NCBI GenBank assembly: GCA_020439995.1
Contig: JAGROY010000124.1
Coordinates: 1-44,123 of the forward strand
DNA from: Verrucomicrobiia bacterium
Lineage (GTDB): Bacteria; Verrucomicrobiota; Verrucomicrobiia; Verrucomicrobiales; DEV007
Reading direction: 5' to 3'
DNA: 44,123 bases
Positions 24,609 to 32,289 of the stretch are shown here, piece after piece. Made by a program: the position numbers and the translations under genes. Each line of letters opens with the position of its first letter. Position 1 is the first letter of the stretch. A model generated the notes under the pieces. The model did no database searches, was not told the DNA's origin, and saw only the letters and a list, made by a program, of their open reading frames with translations.

Positions 24609-25433
24609 CTATTGATTTTTAAGCGATTCGAGCACGGTCTCAAGAGATTGGCGAAGAGGAGCCGCCGATTCCATCTCCAGGAGGTGGCCGTAGCGGTCGA
24701 CCACAGATTGAACGCATACCTCGTTGGTGAGCTGCATCGTGTGGCTTAAGTTGCCTTCTTCCTTATGCTTCACGATGAAGTGATCGCCTTCAGATTCAAT
24801 CGACAATTCGACAGGGAAACCGGCATCGCGGCCGTAGCTTGATTCTTGAAGCGAGTTGGCAACAAGCCGGGCTCGCTCGCTCCCGACAATTTCAGCAAAT
24901 CGCTCCTGCATCCGAGAGATGTACGACGATTGCGGTGAGGTGTTGGATGCAGGGAATGGCTCGATGACAATTCGCGCTATGCCGTCTTCGCCGATGATGA
25001 TCGAGGCATGAGTGGCTTCGAATTCGCGAATTTCCGCCCAGGTTTCGGTCGCGATGTCTTCGAGCTGATGGCGTTGGTCGTCAGTCAGATGCAAGAGCTG
25101 TCCCCAGTCAAAGGCAATCTGGGGGGAGAAGACGTCAAAACGGGCAACATAGCGGCGAAGCCATGTCTCTGGAACAGCGATCACCTTTGGTTGCGCAGTC
25201 GGTGCCTCCAGCGCGTCAAGTTCATCGCTGCCGCCCGCCTGTTCGATTCGGGCTCGCAGTTGGCGATTCTCAAATTGCAGATGCTCCAGTGTTGACCAAT
25301 TGCCGGGCTGGGCTGGCTTACGATCGTGGCTGGCATCTCTGGATGCTGGCCGCAGGAAAACGGTGCACAAGATGCAGGCCACACCACCTGCTCCAGCGAT
25401 CATCGCCAAGCGTCGATTTTCAGAGAGGTACAT
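24609..25433 (-). CDS. Membrane-anchored protein of unknown function (pair member A)
   Basis: This 274-residue protein starts at ATG 25433. An N-terminal TM helix (LAMIAGAGGVACILCTVFL) is followed by a coiled coil (LEHLQFENRQLRARIEQAG), then LTDDQRHQLEDIATETWAEI, a helical module that aligns with the one in the next gene. The C-terminal half is beta-rich and includes DRYGHLLEME. Shared features with pair member B: one TM anchor, the LTDD-Q-L-E/D helix ending in ATHA/LRHA, and the RYGHL motif near the C-terminus. It is probably the first gene of a two-gene operon; upstream is the 610-bp gene-poor stretch. Function is unknown. Confidence 0.6.
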   Translation of the reverse strand: MYLSENRRLAMIAGAGGVACILCTVFLRPASRDASHDRKPAQPGNWSTLEHLQFENRQLRARIEQAGGSDELDALEAPTAQPKVIAVPETWLRRYVARFDVFSPQIAFDWGQLLHLTDDQRHQLEDIATETWAEIREFEATHASIIIGEDGIARIVIEPFPASNTSPQSSYISRMQERFAEIVGSERARLVANSLQESSYGRDAGFPVELSIESEGDHFIVKHKEEGNLSHTMQLTNEVCVQSVVDRYGHLLEMESAAPLRQSLETVLESLKNQ

Positions 25434-26043
25434 TCCATTCTACTGAGCTGAAGTGATTGAACTACAGATCTGCCCTGATGACCACCGGTTTTAGTAACTC
25501 AGATCCGCGAAATTCGTTGGAATTCGCATTTCCGTGGCGGCATTGCCTAGTTTTAGAAGCTCGGCTGGAGCTTTCCACGATCCGTTTACTAGTACAGCAC
25601 AGCACGGCGGAAATAAGCGATAGAAAGCCAAGAGGGCTAGGGATTGATAATCAGCACGTTGCGTCTGAAATGGAATATCGCGAACTTCCGCCGCAGTGTA
25701 CGAGTGGCTTGAGTGCGCGATGGGGGCGTCAATTGGTTCGACTCTTCTTCGACAAGATGAAAAAGGAGATGAGTGTACTGGGGAAGGTGTGTATTTCTGT
25801 TCGAAGAAAAACTAATCATAAGAATAATGCTTCGGAGAGGAAGCATTCCCGACAGGCTTTCAACCTTCAAAATGCGTCCGCTCACGGCGAAGGTGACAAG
25901 GGGCTATGACTGGCAAGGCAGATTTGGCGCCCAGCTGGAATTTATTTGCAACTCTGTGTTGCAGATAGTCAAGAGGATGTTGAAGGAACTGGGCGGCTAG
26001 AGCCGGCGGCGGGAGGAAGTTGCCGTCGGTCGGCACATGGCTA
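25434..26043. other. 610-bp stretch without a convincing gene
   Basis: Possible reading frames here (the longest 25457-25909, plus strand) have irregular composition, no recognisable motif and no hydrophobic pattern. The stretch holds the promoter region of pair member A and the 3' flank of the NDH-2 gene. A perfect 7-bp stem (AATGCTT / AAGCATT, 25826-25847) encloses the loop CGGAGAGG. There is no T-run after it. It could belong to a small RNA or be a gene remnant; nothing firmer can be said. Confidence 0.4.
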
Positions 26044-27324
26044 TCACATCTCCCTGAACCTTCGTACGATGAAGCGGTTGCCTTTTTCGTAGGTCATGTA
26101 GCTCATGAGCCAGTTGGTAAAGACGAGAAATTTGTTTCGGAATCCGATGAGGTAGAAAATGTGGACAAAGCACCAGATGAGCCACGCGACGAATCCGTGG
26201 AGGTGATGCTTGCCGATGTCGGCGACTGCGCGACGCTTTCCGATCGTTGCGAGCGATCCTTTGTCGAAATACTGAAACGGAATCATGGGCTCGTTGGCCA
26301 GTTGCTTTCTGAGATTTTTTGCTAGATGGGCTCCCTGTTGAATGGCTGCGGTGGCGACCATGGGATGCCCTTCAGGGGCTTCGTCGGTCGCCATCCGTGC
26401 GATGTCGCCGATCGCATAGATGCCGGGCATTCCGACGACTTTGTTGAACCGATCAACGTTGATCCTGCTGCCAGCCGCAAGCGCCGTAGTGCTGATGCCT
26501 GCTGGCAGTGAGCCCTGAACTCCGGCAGTCCACACCACGGCCCGGCTTTTCAACTCAAGTCCTTTGTCGGTGAATACGGTGGTTCCGTCGTAGGATTTTA
26601 CTCGGTTGTGCAAAATGATTTCGACACCCATTTTCTTCAGATCCTGAAGGGCGGAAAGTCCTGCATCCTCTGACATGCCTTTGAGTAACTGGCCGCCGGA
26701 CTGCACGAGGTAGACTTTCATTACGTCATCGTCGATGTCTGGATAATCCTTGTTGAGGATGTAGCGCTTGAACTCGGCCAGTGCACCGACGGTCTCCACA
26801 CCGGCTGGGCCACCGCCGACGACGACGAAATTAGTGAGCGCTTCGCGTTCGTCGGGGTCGGATGAAACGGCTGCGGCCTCGAGGTTCTCAAGCACCAGCG
26901 AGCGGATGTTGAGTGCCTCGCGAATGTCCTTCATGCCAATACAGCGCTGTTCCAGTTCCACGTTGCCAAAGAAGTTGGTGATACTGCCAGTGGCGATAAC
27001 GAGCTTGTCGTAAGCGATGGTGCCGGACGCGGTGATTACGATTTTCCCGGCAGCATCGATCTCCTTCACCGAAGTCATGCGAAAGCAGACGTTGTCCTGG
27101 CGCTCGAAGAGCTTTCGCAGCGGGAAGATAATGCCGTCTGGCTCGAGGCCGCAGGTCGCGACCTGATAGAGAAGCGGAAGGAACTGGTGGAAATTGTTCT
27201 GATCGAGCAACACGATCTGATACGGGGCATCGGCCATCGATTTGATGAAATTGATGCCGCCGAAGCCGCCGCCGATGACGACGATTCGAGGATACTGGCT
27301 GGCTGGGATGTTGATTTCGTCCAT
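26044..27324 (-). CDS. ndh: Type II NADH:quinone oxidoreductase (NDH-2)
   Basis: ATG 27324 (MDEINIPASQYPRIVVIGGG) gives 426 residues, the usual NDH-2 length; the frame extends upstream only from a GTG without family support. The N-terminal FAD-binding motif is IVVIGGGFGGINF, the second nucleotide motif is VVVGGGPAGVET, and the ATG-like motif is LVIATGS. The FAD-contacting GIYAIGDIARM is followed by the typical AIQQGAHLAKNL. The C-terminal hydrophobic segment (FVAWLIWCFVHIFYLIGF) and amphipathic end anchor the enzyme to the inner face of the cytoplasmic membrane. It passes electrons from NADH to quinone without pumping protons. It is monocistronic here, 130 bp from the divergent gene at 27454. 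Confidence 0.92.
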   Translation of the reverse strand: MDEINIPASQYPRIVVIGGGFGGINFIKSMADAPYQIVLLDQNNFHQFLPLLYQVATCGLEPDGIIFPLRKLFERQDNVCFRMTSVKEIDAAGKIVITASGTIAYDKLVIATGSITNFFGNVELEQRCIGMKDIREALNIRSLVLENLEAAAVSSDPDEREALTNFVVVGGGPAGVETVGALAEFKRYILNKDYPDIDDDVMKVYLVQSGGQLLKGMSEDAGLSALQDLKKMGVEIILHNRVKSYDGTTVFTDKGLELKSRAVVWTAGVQGSLPAGISTTALAAGSRINVDRFNKVVGMPGIYAIGDIARMATDEAPEGHPMVATAAIQQGAHLAKNLRKQLANEPMIPFQYFDKGSLATIGKRRAVADIGKHHLHGFVAWLIWCFVHIFYLIGFRNKFLVFTNWLMSYMTYEKGNRFIVRRFREM

Positions 27325-27453
27325 CGTTGGGAAATGGTTAGGCCTGCGCCGGAGGAATGCAAAAACTGAATGTGTCGAATCAACGAGCCTCACGCTCAGG
27401 GGTTAGAATATTTGTGCTTCCCAAGGCGGCGAGAGGAATTAGGGTGCTGAGTG

Positions 27454-28158
27454 ATGATGACCGTTGACACGACATTGAATAAGAGAAGCCGACGAGCGGC
27501 CGCGCTTGCGATTGCCGCTCTCGGGTGGGTGTCCTCTGCCCCGGCTGGAGAGCTCCTCATTCGCGAGGATTTTGAGACAGGGGCATCGAGATGGGAGCCT
27601 TCGGATCCTGCAGCATGGAAAATTTCCGCAGCGCGTGGAGGTCAGGTGTATGAGTTGATCACAAAGAAAAGCGACTATAAGCCGCCTCACCGCAGCCCGC
27701 TGGGCATCTCGATTCTGAAAGATGTTGTGGCCGGGGACTTTGTCCTGACTGCGAAAGTGAAGACGACTCACGAGTCATACGGTCACCGCGATATGTGCCT
27801 GATCTTCGGATACCAGGATCCTGCGCATTTTTATTACGTCCACTTTGGGCAGGCGACCGACGACCATGCCAACCAGATCTTTATCGTCAATGGCGCGCCG
27901 AGGACGAAGATCTCCACACGGACGACGAGGGGAACTCCATGGGAGGACGATACCTGGCACCGAGTGAAGATTGTGCGCTCTGTGAAGGAGGGGACGATCG
28001 AGGTGTTCTTCAACGATCTGGAGCACCCGGTGATGGTTGCTTCTGATAAATCGTTCGCGTGGGGGAAGATTGGGATCGGATCTTTTGATGATACCGGAAT
28101 GTGGGACGATATCGTATTGAATGGTGAGCGGGTGGAGCCGTCCAACGAATCGCAATGA
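27454..28158 (+). CDS. Exported ConA/laminin-G-like protein
   Basis: Starts at ATG 27454 or 27457 (a GTG at 27451 also fits); about 234 residues. A twin-charged signal peptide (KRSRRAAALAIAALGWVSSA, cleavage near APAG) precedes a beta-sandwich of the concanavalin-like type seen in DUF1080-related secreted proteins of Verrucomicrobia. Typical segments are VVAGDFVLTAKVKTTHESYG, LIFGYQDPAHFYYVHFGQ, WHRVKIVRSVKEGTIEVFFN and GKIGIGSFDDTGMWDDI. It probably binds or hydrolyses a saccharide; no catalytic residues can be assigned. Its stop overlaps the start of the LolA-like gene (ATGA), so both are likely translated together. Confidence 0.7.
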   Translation: MMTVDTTLNKRSRRAAALAIAALGWVSSAPAGELLIREDFETGASRWEPSDPAAWKISAARGGQVYELITKKSDYKPPHRSPLGISILKDVVAGDFVLTAKVKTTHESYGHRDMCLIFGYQDPAHFYYVHFGQATDDHANQIFIVNGAPRTKISTRTTRGTPWEDDTWHRVKIVRSVKEGTIEVFFNDLEHPVMVASDKSFAWGKIGIGSFDDTGMWDDIVLNGERVEPSNESQ

Positions 28159-28865
28159 CCATTTCAATGACTAACAATATGACATTACGTCGATCTTTTT
28201 TATGCTGTCTTTTGACAACGGCGCTTTCTCAGGTGACTACAAACACGCTTGTGGCGGCGCCGGAAGTGAGCATTGAGCCAGTCAAAAAATGGATCGAGAA
28301 ACAGGCTGCGATGAAAACCGCGATCGTTAAGTTCACTCAGGAACGGCGATTGCGGACATTGAAAAAACCGATCGTGAAAGAGGGAAAGTTCTGGTTTCGG
28401 GCACCCTCCACGTTTCGTTGGGAAATTGGCGAGCCTGCGGAGATGATCGCAGTTCAAAAGGAGAATGAGGACCTGTTTGTCGTGAAGGTGAAGGACAAAG
28501 AGATCGACCAGTATCCGTATGCGAAGATTGTTGAGGAGGGGAATCAGAATGGGCTCTCTTTTCTGGAGTCGGGATTCCCCAGAGACCTTACTGCGTTTCA
28601 GAAGAATTTTTCGATTTTGTCAGTGAAGGAAAGTCAGGGGTTCTTCGAAGTGCAGACGAAATTGACCGATCGCCGTGCATCGCTAGGCTGCCGTAAAATC
28701 GTGTTCTTTCTCGACCTGAAAACCTACGAGCTGCGGCACGTGCATCTGTATTTTCGCGACGGCTCGGTGATGACGAACCGTTTTCAGTCCGTGCAAAGCA
28801 ATGCGTCGATTGCGGATTCCACTTTTTCGGTGCCGACCGACGGTTTTACGATCAACCAGAAGTAG
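28155..28865 (+). CDS. LolA-like outer-membrane lipoprotein carrier protein
   Basis: Up to 236 residues; ATG 28155 overlaps the upstream stop (ATGA), while ATG 28179 (MTLRRSFLCCLLTTAL) gives a tidier signal peptide. The mature part has the LolA fold signature: VKFTQERRLRTLKKPIVKEG, then GKFWFRAPSTFRWEIGEP, a Lys-rich LFVVKVKDKEIDQYP and a C-terminal RHVHLYFRDGSVMTNRF. LolA proteins carry lipoproteins across the periplasm; many Verrucomicrobia and Planctomycetes have several LolA-like proteins of uncertain partner. Coupling to a ConA-like protein is unusual and hints at a dedicated cargo. No LolCDE or LolB gene is near. Confidence 0.75.
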   Translation: MTISMTNNMTLRRSFLCCLLTTALSQVTTNTLVAAPEVSIEPVKKWIEKQAAMKTAIVKFTQERRLRTLKKPIVKEGKFWFRAPSTFRWEIGEPAEMIAVQKENEDLFVVKVKDKEIDQYPYAKIVEEGNQNGLSFLESGFPRDLTAFQKNFSILSVKESQGFFEVQTKLTDRRASLGCRKIVFFLDLKTYELRHVHLYFRDGSVMTNRFQSVQSNASIADSTFSVPTDGFTINQK

Positions 28866-28988
28866 AAAATCTGGTTTAGCCCTATGGGAGTGGTTGTCAG
28901 GACGTTTCACTCTCAGCCGCGACAGGAATTTTCTTGTTGGGGCAGTTATGTTGCCCTTTGGTAGCGCTCTTATCCTCCTTCCCTTACG

Positions 28989-29570
28989 ATGTCTTTGCCA
29001 TTTTCTCGAGTTTTGAATCTGTTCGTGGTTCTTGCTGCACCCCTTTGTCTGACCAGTTGCGGCCTGCTGACCGGGCTGATCAATACGGTTCTCGGCGTAG
29101 GGGTGCAGGCTGCGCAAGTGAAGCTGATTTATCGCTGCGTGCCCGAGGGGACAGCAATCGACACTCCTGAAGGCCCGCGAAAGATCGAGGAATTGCGAGT
29201 GGGAGATGCTGTGATCGGCTTTGATGGGAGCGCCGTGAAAGTGCTGCAAAAACACGAATACCTTGAGGCCGATGCCGCTGAACGTTTCATGCGGGTCACA
29301 TTCGATGAAAGTCTTGAAGTTCGCGTGTGCGACATGCATCGCATTGGTGGTCGACGCTCGATGAATCTTCAGCCAGGAGACAGTATAGAAGGGCACGTCG
29401 TTTCAGATATCAGCCGCTACGGCGGCGTGGCCGTTTCCTATGATTTGCTCACCGAAGACGCTGGCTACCGGATCAATGGAATACCGGTTAACAGCATGAT
29501 CGAGGAAATGGGCGCAGCGATTCAGCGACGGGCTGGAACGGAAAGCGCATGGAGTGGGCGCAAACGGTAG
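28989..29570 (+). CDS. Lipoprotein with a mini Hint (Hedgehog/intein) domain
   Basis: This 193-residue protein has a lipoprotein signal (LTSC, Cys24) and a short linker. A Hint-like domain follows (about 50-169): RCVPEGTAIDTPEGPRKIEE starts with the nucleophile-position Cys50, and LRVGDAVIGFDGS is the usual continuation. RVCDMHRIGG (His117) corresponds to the TxxH block B motif, and the end, YDLLTEDAGYRINGIPVNS, matches the block F/G region with Asn168-Ser169 at the expected junction. The penultimate His of inteins is Val here. Hint domains self-cleave or splice; here the upstream part is only a lipidated peptide of about 26 residues. It may cleave itself from its lipid anchor, or be a non-splicing structural relic. 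A possible frame-shifted extension follows at 29554. Confidence 0.72.
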   Translation: MSLPFSRVLNLFVVLAAPLCLTSCGLLTGLINTVLGVGVQAAQVKLIYRCVPEGTAIDTPEGPRKIEELRVGDAVIGFDGSAVKVLQKHEYLEADAAERFMRVTFDESLEVRVCDMHRIGGRRSMNLQPGDSIEGHVVSDISRYGGVAVSYDLLTEDAGYRINGIPVNSMIEEMGAAIQRRAGTESAWSGRKR

Positions 29571-29802
29571 TGCCGACAAGTATGTCTGGAGCGATGGATC
29601 GGTAGACTTCGTCGAATTCAACGAACGCATGATGGATGGAAACTCGAGGGAGCCGGGAATTGGCATAGCGAATCCCGCCTACCTTACCTTAGGTCCGTGG
29701 GCAAACTCCGTGACTGGCGACACTCATCCGCCAGCAGTCTTTCGATCGGGCTCTGGGCGGGCGCGATTTCTGTTTACATGCCTTTACGTGGAAGGTTTGT
29801 AG
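29554..29802 (+). other. Overlapping open frame downstream of the Hint gene, possible frame-shifted extension
   Basis: An 83-codon frame in the +1 frame relative to the Hint gene begins at GTG 29554, overlaps the Hint stop and has protein-like codon use early on (KYVWSDGSVDFVEFNERMMD). It could be the rest of a once longer Hint protein or chance. The remaining bases to 29901 contain no gene; they hold the upstream region of the DUF3365 gene. Confidence 0.25.
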
Positions 29803-29901
29803 TGGAGCGAAAGAACGGTTCCTACGGCAATCGACAATAGACGACAACTCTAAACCAAGAAGCGACGAGCGCTGCGGGGAGAGGTGGTGTCTACTGATCG
29901 A

Positions 29902-30576
29902 ATGATTCTCCGTAGATGGTTTATTCTCCTTTTGGTTCCAGGGCTCTTCGGTTGCTCCGGCGGAAATGATGGGAGTGGTTCATCCCAATCAGGAGTGGTT
30001 GCGGAGGCTAAGCTGGACGAATCCGAGCGCTTCCAAGAGGTGAAGCGACGGGGCCGGGAGGCTGCGAATGCTCTCAAAGGCAACCTTTTCAATGCTCAGA
30101 TGAAATCTTCGATCGAATCTGGAGGCGCTGCCTCTGCACTCCAGATTTGCCAGACGGCGGCAATGCCAATTACCGATGGCACTGCCCAGCAGTTTGATGG
30201 AGTGACTCTGCATCGAACTTCACTCAAGGTACGAAACCCTGCAAATAAGCCGGATCCTTCCGATCTTGAGGTGCTGACGGCTTTTCAGGTTCGGCATGAA
30301 GCAGGGATGGAGGCACCTCAGGAGATCATCAAAGAGACCGAAACTGAAATCCGCTACTACGAGCCACTTTTTGTGAAAAAGATTTGTCTCAACTGCCATG
30401 GATCACATGATTCTATGGCTCCGGAAGTCGTCGACAAGCTGAGGCTACTTTATCCAGACGACCAGGCTTATGGCTATGAAGAAGGGGATTTTCGAGGAGT
30501 GATACGGGTGGATTTTGCTGATTCAAAAGCAGCCACTCCGGCGCGGAAAATGCAGGAGGGGGACTTAACTCTTTAA
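29902..30576 (+). CDS. DUF3365 (Tll0287-like) haem lipoprotein
   Basis: ATG 29902 (MILRRWFILLLVPGLFGC) gives 224 residues with a clear lipobox (LFGC, Cys18); a GTG six codons upstream is less likely. The mature domain starts with a Ser/Gly linker, then helices (REAANALKGNLFNAQMKSSI), the motif LQICQTAAMPI and a conserved LHRTSLKVRNPANKPDPSDL. A c-type haem motif CLNCHG follows, with Cys162, Cys165 and His166. This matches the DUF3365/Tll0287-like family of periplasmic haem-binding, PAS-like sensor domains. Here it stands alone as a lipoprotein rather than fused to a kinase. It may be a redox or gas sensor or electron carrier. Cytochrome c maturation would be needed. Confidence 0.85.
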   Translation: MILRRWFILLLVPGLFGCSGGNDGSGSSQSGVVAEAKLDESERFQEVKRRGREAANALKGNLFNAQMKSSIESGGAASALQICQTAAMPITDGTAQQFDGVTLHRTSLKVRNPANKPDPSDLEVLTAFQVRHEAGMEAPQEIIKETETEIRYYEPLFVKKICLNCHGSHDSMAPEVVDKLRLLYPDDQAYGYEEGDFRGVIRVDFADSKAATPARKMQEGDLTL

Positions 30577-30658
30577 TCGTGCAACCATTGATCGAACGGC
30601 CTGCTGGATCGCGCGCATTGCGCTTGGCGGATTCCCGTTTCAAAGCCCCAGAATAAGA

Positions 30659-30734
30659 TGGTGGAGGTAAGCGGATTCGAACCGCTGACCCCATGCATGC
30701 CATGCATGTGCTCTACCAACTGAGCTATACCCCC
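30659..30734 (-). tRNA. tRNA-Ala (anticodon GGC)
   Basis: A complete cloverleaf can be folded by hand on the minus strand: acceptor GGGGGTA / TACCTCC, D-arm GCTC-AGTTGGTA-GAGC, anticodon arm CATGC-ATGGCAT-GCATG with U33 and anticodon GGC, and T-arm AGCGG-TTCGAAT-CCGCT. The acceptor keeps the G3:U70 wobble pair that identifies alanine tRNAs. The discriminator base is A and the 3' CCA is encoded (30659-30661). No second tRNA is adjacent. Confidence 0.97.
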
Positions 30735-30750
30735 ATGTGATCGAGCGTGA

Positions 30751-30779
30751 AGAATTGCGCACGCACTCGTTCCTGTCAA
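30751..30779 (-). promoter_or_regulatory. Candidate promoter of tRNA-Ala
   Basis: On the minus strand TTGACA (30774-30779, perfect -35), a 17-nt spacer and AATTCT (30751-30756, weak -10) lie 16 nt before the mature tRNA 5' end. Position and -35 quality make this a reasonable promoter. Confidence 0.5.
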
Positions 30780-30811
30780 GGACGTCTTTCTATTCTGGAG
30801 GGCAGTTCTTA

Positions 30812-30839
30812 TTGACACTCCGTGACTGGCGTGGATTCT
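30812..30839 (+). promoter_or_regulatory. Candidate promoter of gene 30856-31890
   Basis: TTGACA (30812-30817) with a 16-nt spacer and GATTCT (30834-30839) lie 16 nt before ATG 30856. It mirrors the divergent tRNA promoter, which has the same perfect -35 and an ATTCT core in the -10. Confidence 0.4.
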
Positions 30840-30855
30840 CTTCTACAGCAAGACC

Positions 30856-31890
30856 ATGGAAGACACTTCAGTTACCGATTCAAACGCTGCGCCAGTCGAT
30901 GATGGTGCACCCATCAAGTGTCCAGTTGCCAAGTGGTATTACAAGCGTATGGGGCTGATGTTCTTGATGCTTTTTGCCATGGCCTGCTGGTTTCTTTACG
31001 ACGCCACGATTGGCTACCCCGGCAAAAAAGAGATCTGGGATCAGTATACCGAATTGACGGGGTACGACCTGAAGCTGATGCCGGAGATGACGGGCCCCGA
31101 GGCGCTGCCAGATTCAGGAAAGTATCTGGCGATCATTGGGAAGACCGGAAATGTCCGCCACTACCGCGTCTTTGATGGCAAGGGCGAGCAGAAGGTGGAT
31201 TCAGCCGGAGAGCCCGAATCTGCGAAGAAACTGGCAATCACCAAGCTGGATAAGGTGCTGGACGGAAAATGGGAGCAAGCAGAACTGGAAGTGGACGACA
31301 AGCAGGAAATCCTGGGAGCATTGTCGCCAGTCATCAATCTGAACCTGAAGGGGGCCCAAAAGGAAAGTGATGGGATGGAAAAGTGGCGGGAGTTGGCGAA
31401 AGAGAAGGGATGGGAGCAGGAACCGGACGAATACACCGACTCGAAGATTCGGACGCAGTGGGAGTTTACTATTGGCGGATTCGTCGCTTCCCTCATTGTG
31501 ATCGTGGTTTTTCTGCTGAACAAAGGCAAAGTGCTCAGGGCTGACTCTGAGGCGTTTTATCAGCCAAATGGCGACCGGGTGGCTTTCTCCGACGTCTATC
31601 GCATTGATCGCCGGAAGTGGGATCATAAAGGCCTGGCTTACGCGATGTATCGAACGGGCGGCACTGGACGCTCAAAGAAGGCAACGATCGACGACCTGAA
31701 GTACTTGGGTGCGGACAAGATTCTAACGCGCTTGCTGAACAATTTCGAAGGTGAGCTGATTGATCGAATCCCGGACGAGGATGAAGACTCACAGTCTGTG
31801 ACTGACGGTGTGGAAGCTTCTGATAATAAAGAAGATGCGGCAATGAGCAACGGCGATGGCTCGGAAGGTGCTGATTTGCCGAAAAGTTAA
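30856..31890 (+). CDS. Two-TM membrane protein of unknown function
   Basis: This 344-residue protein begins with a soluble N-terminus of about 30 residues and a TM helix (MGLMFLMLFAMACWFLYDA, about 32-50). A periplasmic charged region (about 51-205) follows, with KYLAIIGKTGNVRHYRVFDG and a Lys/Glu-rich helix (about 120-200). A second TM helix (FVASLIVIVVFLL, about 213-225) is followed by a cytoplasmic domain (RADSEAFYQPNGDRVAFSDV, RTGGTGRSKKATIDDLKYLG) and a very acidic, disordered C-terminus. The cytoplasmic part looks like a small beta-rich PH-like module, but this is a guess. It lies 74 bp upstream of acpP. No family is recognised. Confidence 0.6.
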   Translation: MEDTSVTDSNAAPVDDGAPIKCPVAKWYYKRMGLMFLMLFAMACWFLYDATIGYPGKKEIWDQYTELTGYDLKLMPEMTGPEALPDSGKYLAIIGKTGNVRHYRVFDGKGEQKVDSAGEPESAKKLAITKLDKVLDGKWEQAELEVDDKQEILGALSPVINLNLKGAQKESDGMEKWRELAKEKGWEQEPDEYTDSKIRTQWEFTIGGFVASLIVIVVFLLNKGKVLRADSEAFYQPNGDRVAFSDVYRIDRRKWDHKGLAYAMYRTGGTGRSKKATIDDLKYLGADKILTRLLNNFEGELIDRIPDEDEDSQSVTDGVEASDNKEDAAMSNGDGSEGADLPKS

Positions 31891-31964
31891 CGTTTGGTTG
31901 ATTAATTTGGTTGCAATGCGAAGAGTGGGTGGCTAAGGAATCCCAGAATTCCAAAATAATCGCT

Positions 31965-32207
31965 ATGTCCGACAAAAGCATCGAAGAGAAAGTTAGAGAG
32001 ATCATCTGTGAACAACTTGGGGTAACACCTGAGCAGGTCACACTTGAAGCCAAGTTCATTGAAGACCTCGGAGCGGACTCGCTCGATACGGTCGAGCTGG
32101 TCATGGCATTCGAGGAAGAGTTTTCCGTGGAAGTCCCTGATGAAGAAGCTGAGAAACTTCAATCCGTTGGGGATGTCGTCCGCTATATCGAAGAAAAGGC
32201 CGAATAG
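31965..32207 (+). CDS. acpP: Acyl carrier protein
   Basis: ATG 31965 ([20 protein letters not shown]) gives the usual 80 residues; the frame extends upstream to 31911 without family support. The phosphopantetheine attachment site is in [20 protein letters not shown] (Ser39 in DSL). It carries growing acyl chains in fatty acid synthesis and needs the 4'-phosphopantetheine arm made through CoaD, encoded elsewhere in this window. Unlike most bacteria there is no fabG/fabF next to it; it sits behind an unknown membrane protein and is followed by a strong terminator. An AATAAT hexamer lies four bases before the ATG. Confidence 0.97.
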   Translation: MSDKSIEEKVREIICEQLGVTPEQVTLEAKFIEDLGADSLDTVELVMAFEEEFSVEVPDEEAEKLQSVGDVVRYIEEKAE

Positions 32208-32239
32208 CTTTTTATCACCCAGTATTCCCCAGTTTGCAG

Positions 32240-32274
32240 ACGTGCGAGAGGGCAACTTCTCGCACGTTTTTTTT
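32240..32274 (+). terminator. Rho-independent terminator after acpP
   Basis: ACGTGCGAGA and TCTCGCACGT form a perfect 10-bp stem around an 8-nt loop, followed by eight T residues (32267-32274). It lies 33 bp after the acpP stop and before the convergent AEC transporter gene. Confidence 0.9.
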
Positions 32275-32289
32275 GGAGTCGGCGGGATA

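Noticed and set aside
25457..25909. 150-codon plus-strand frame in the gene-poor stretch
   Set aside because: Composition is irregular and basic, with no hydrophobic or motif pattern; treated as chance.
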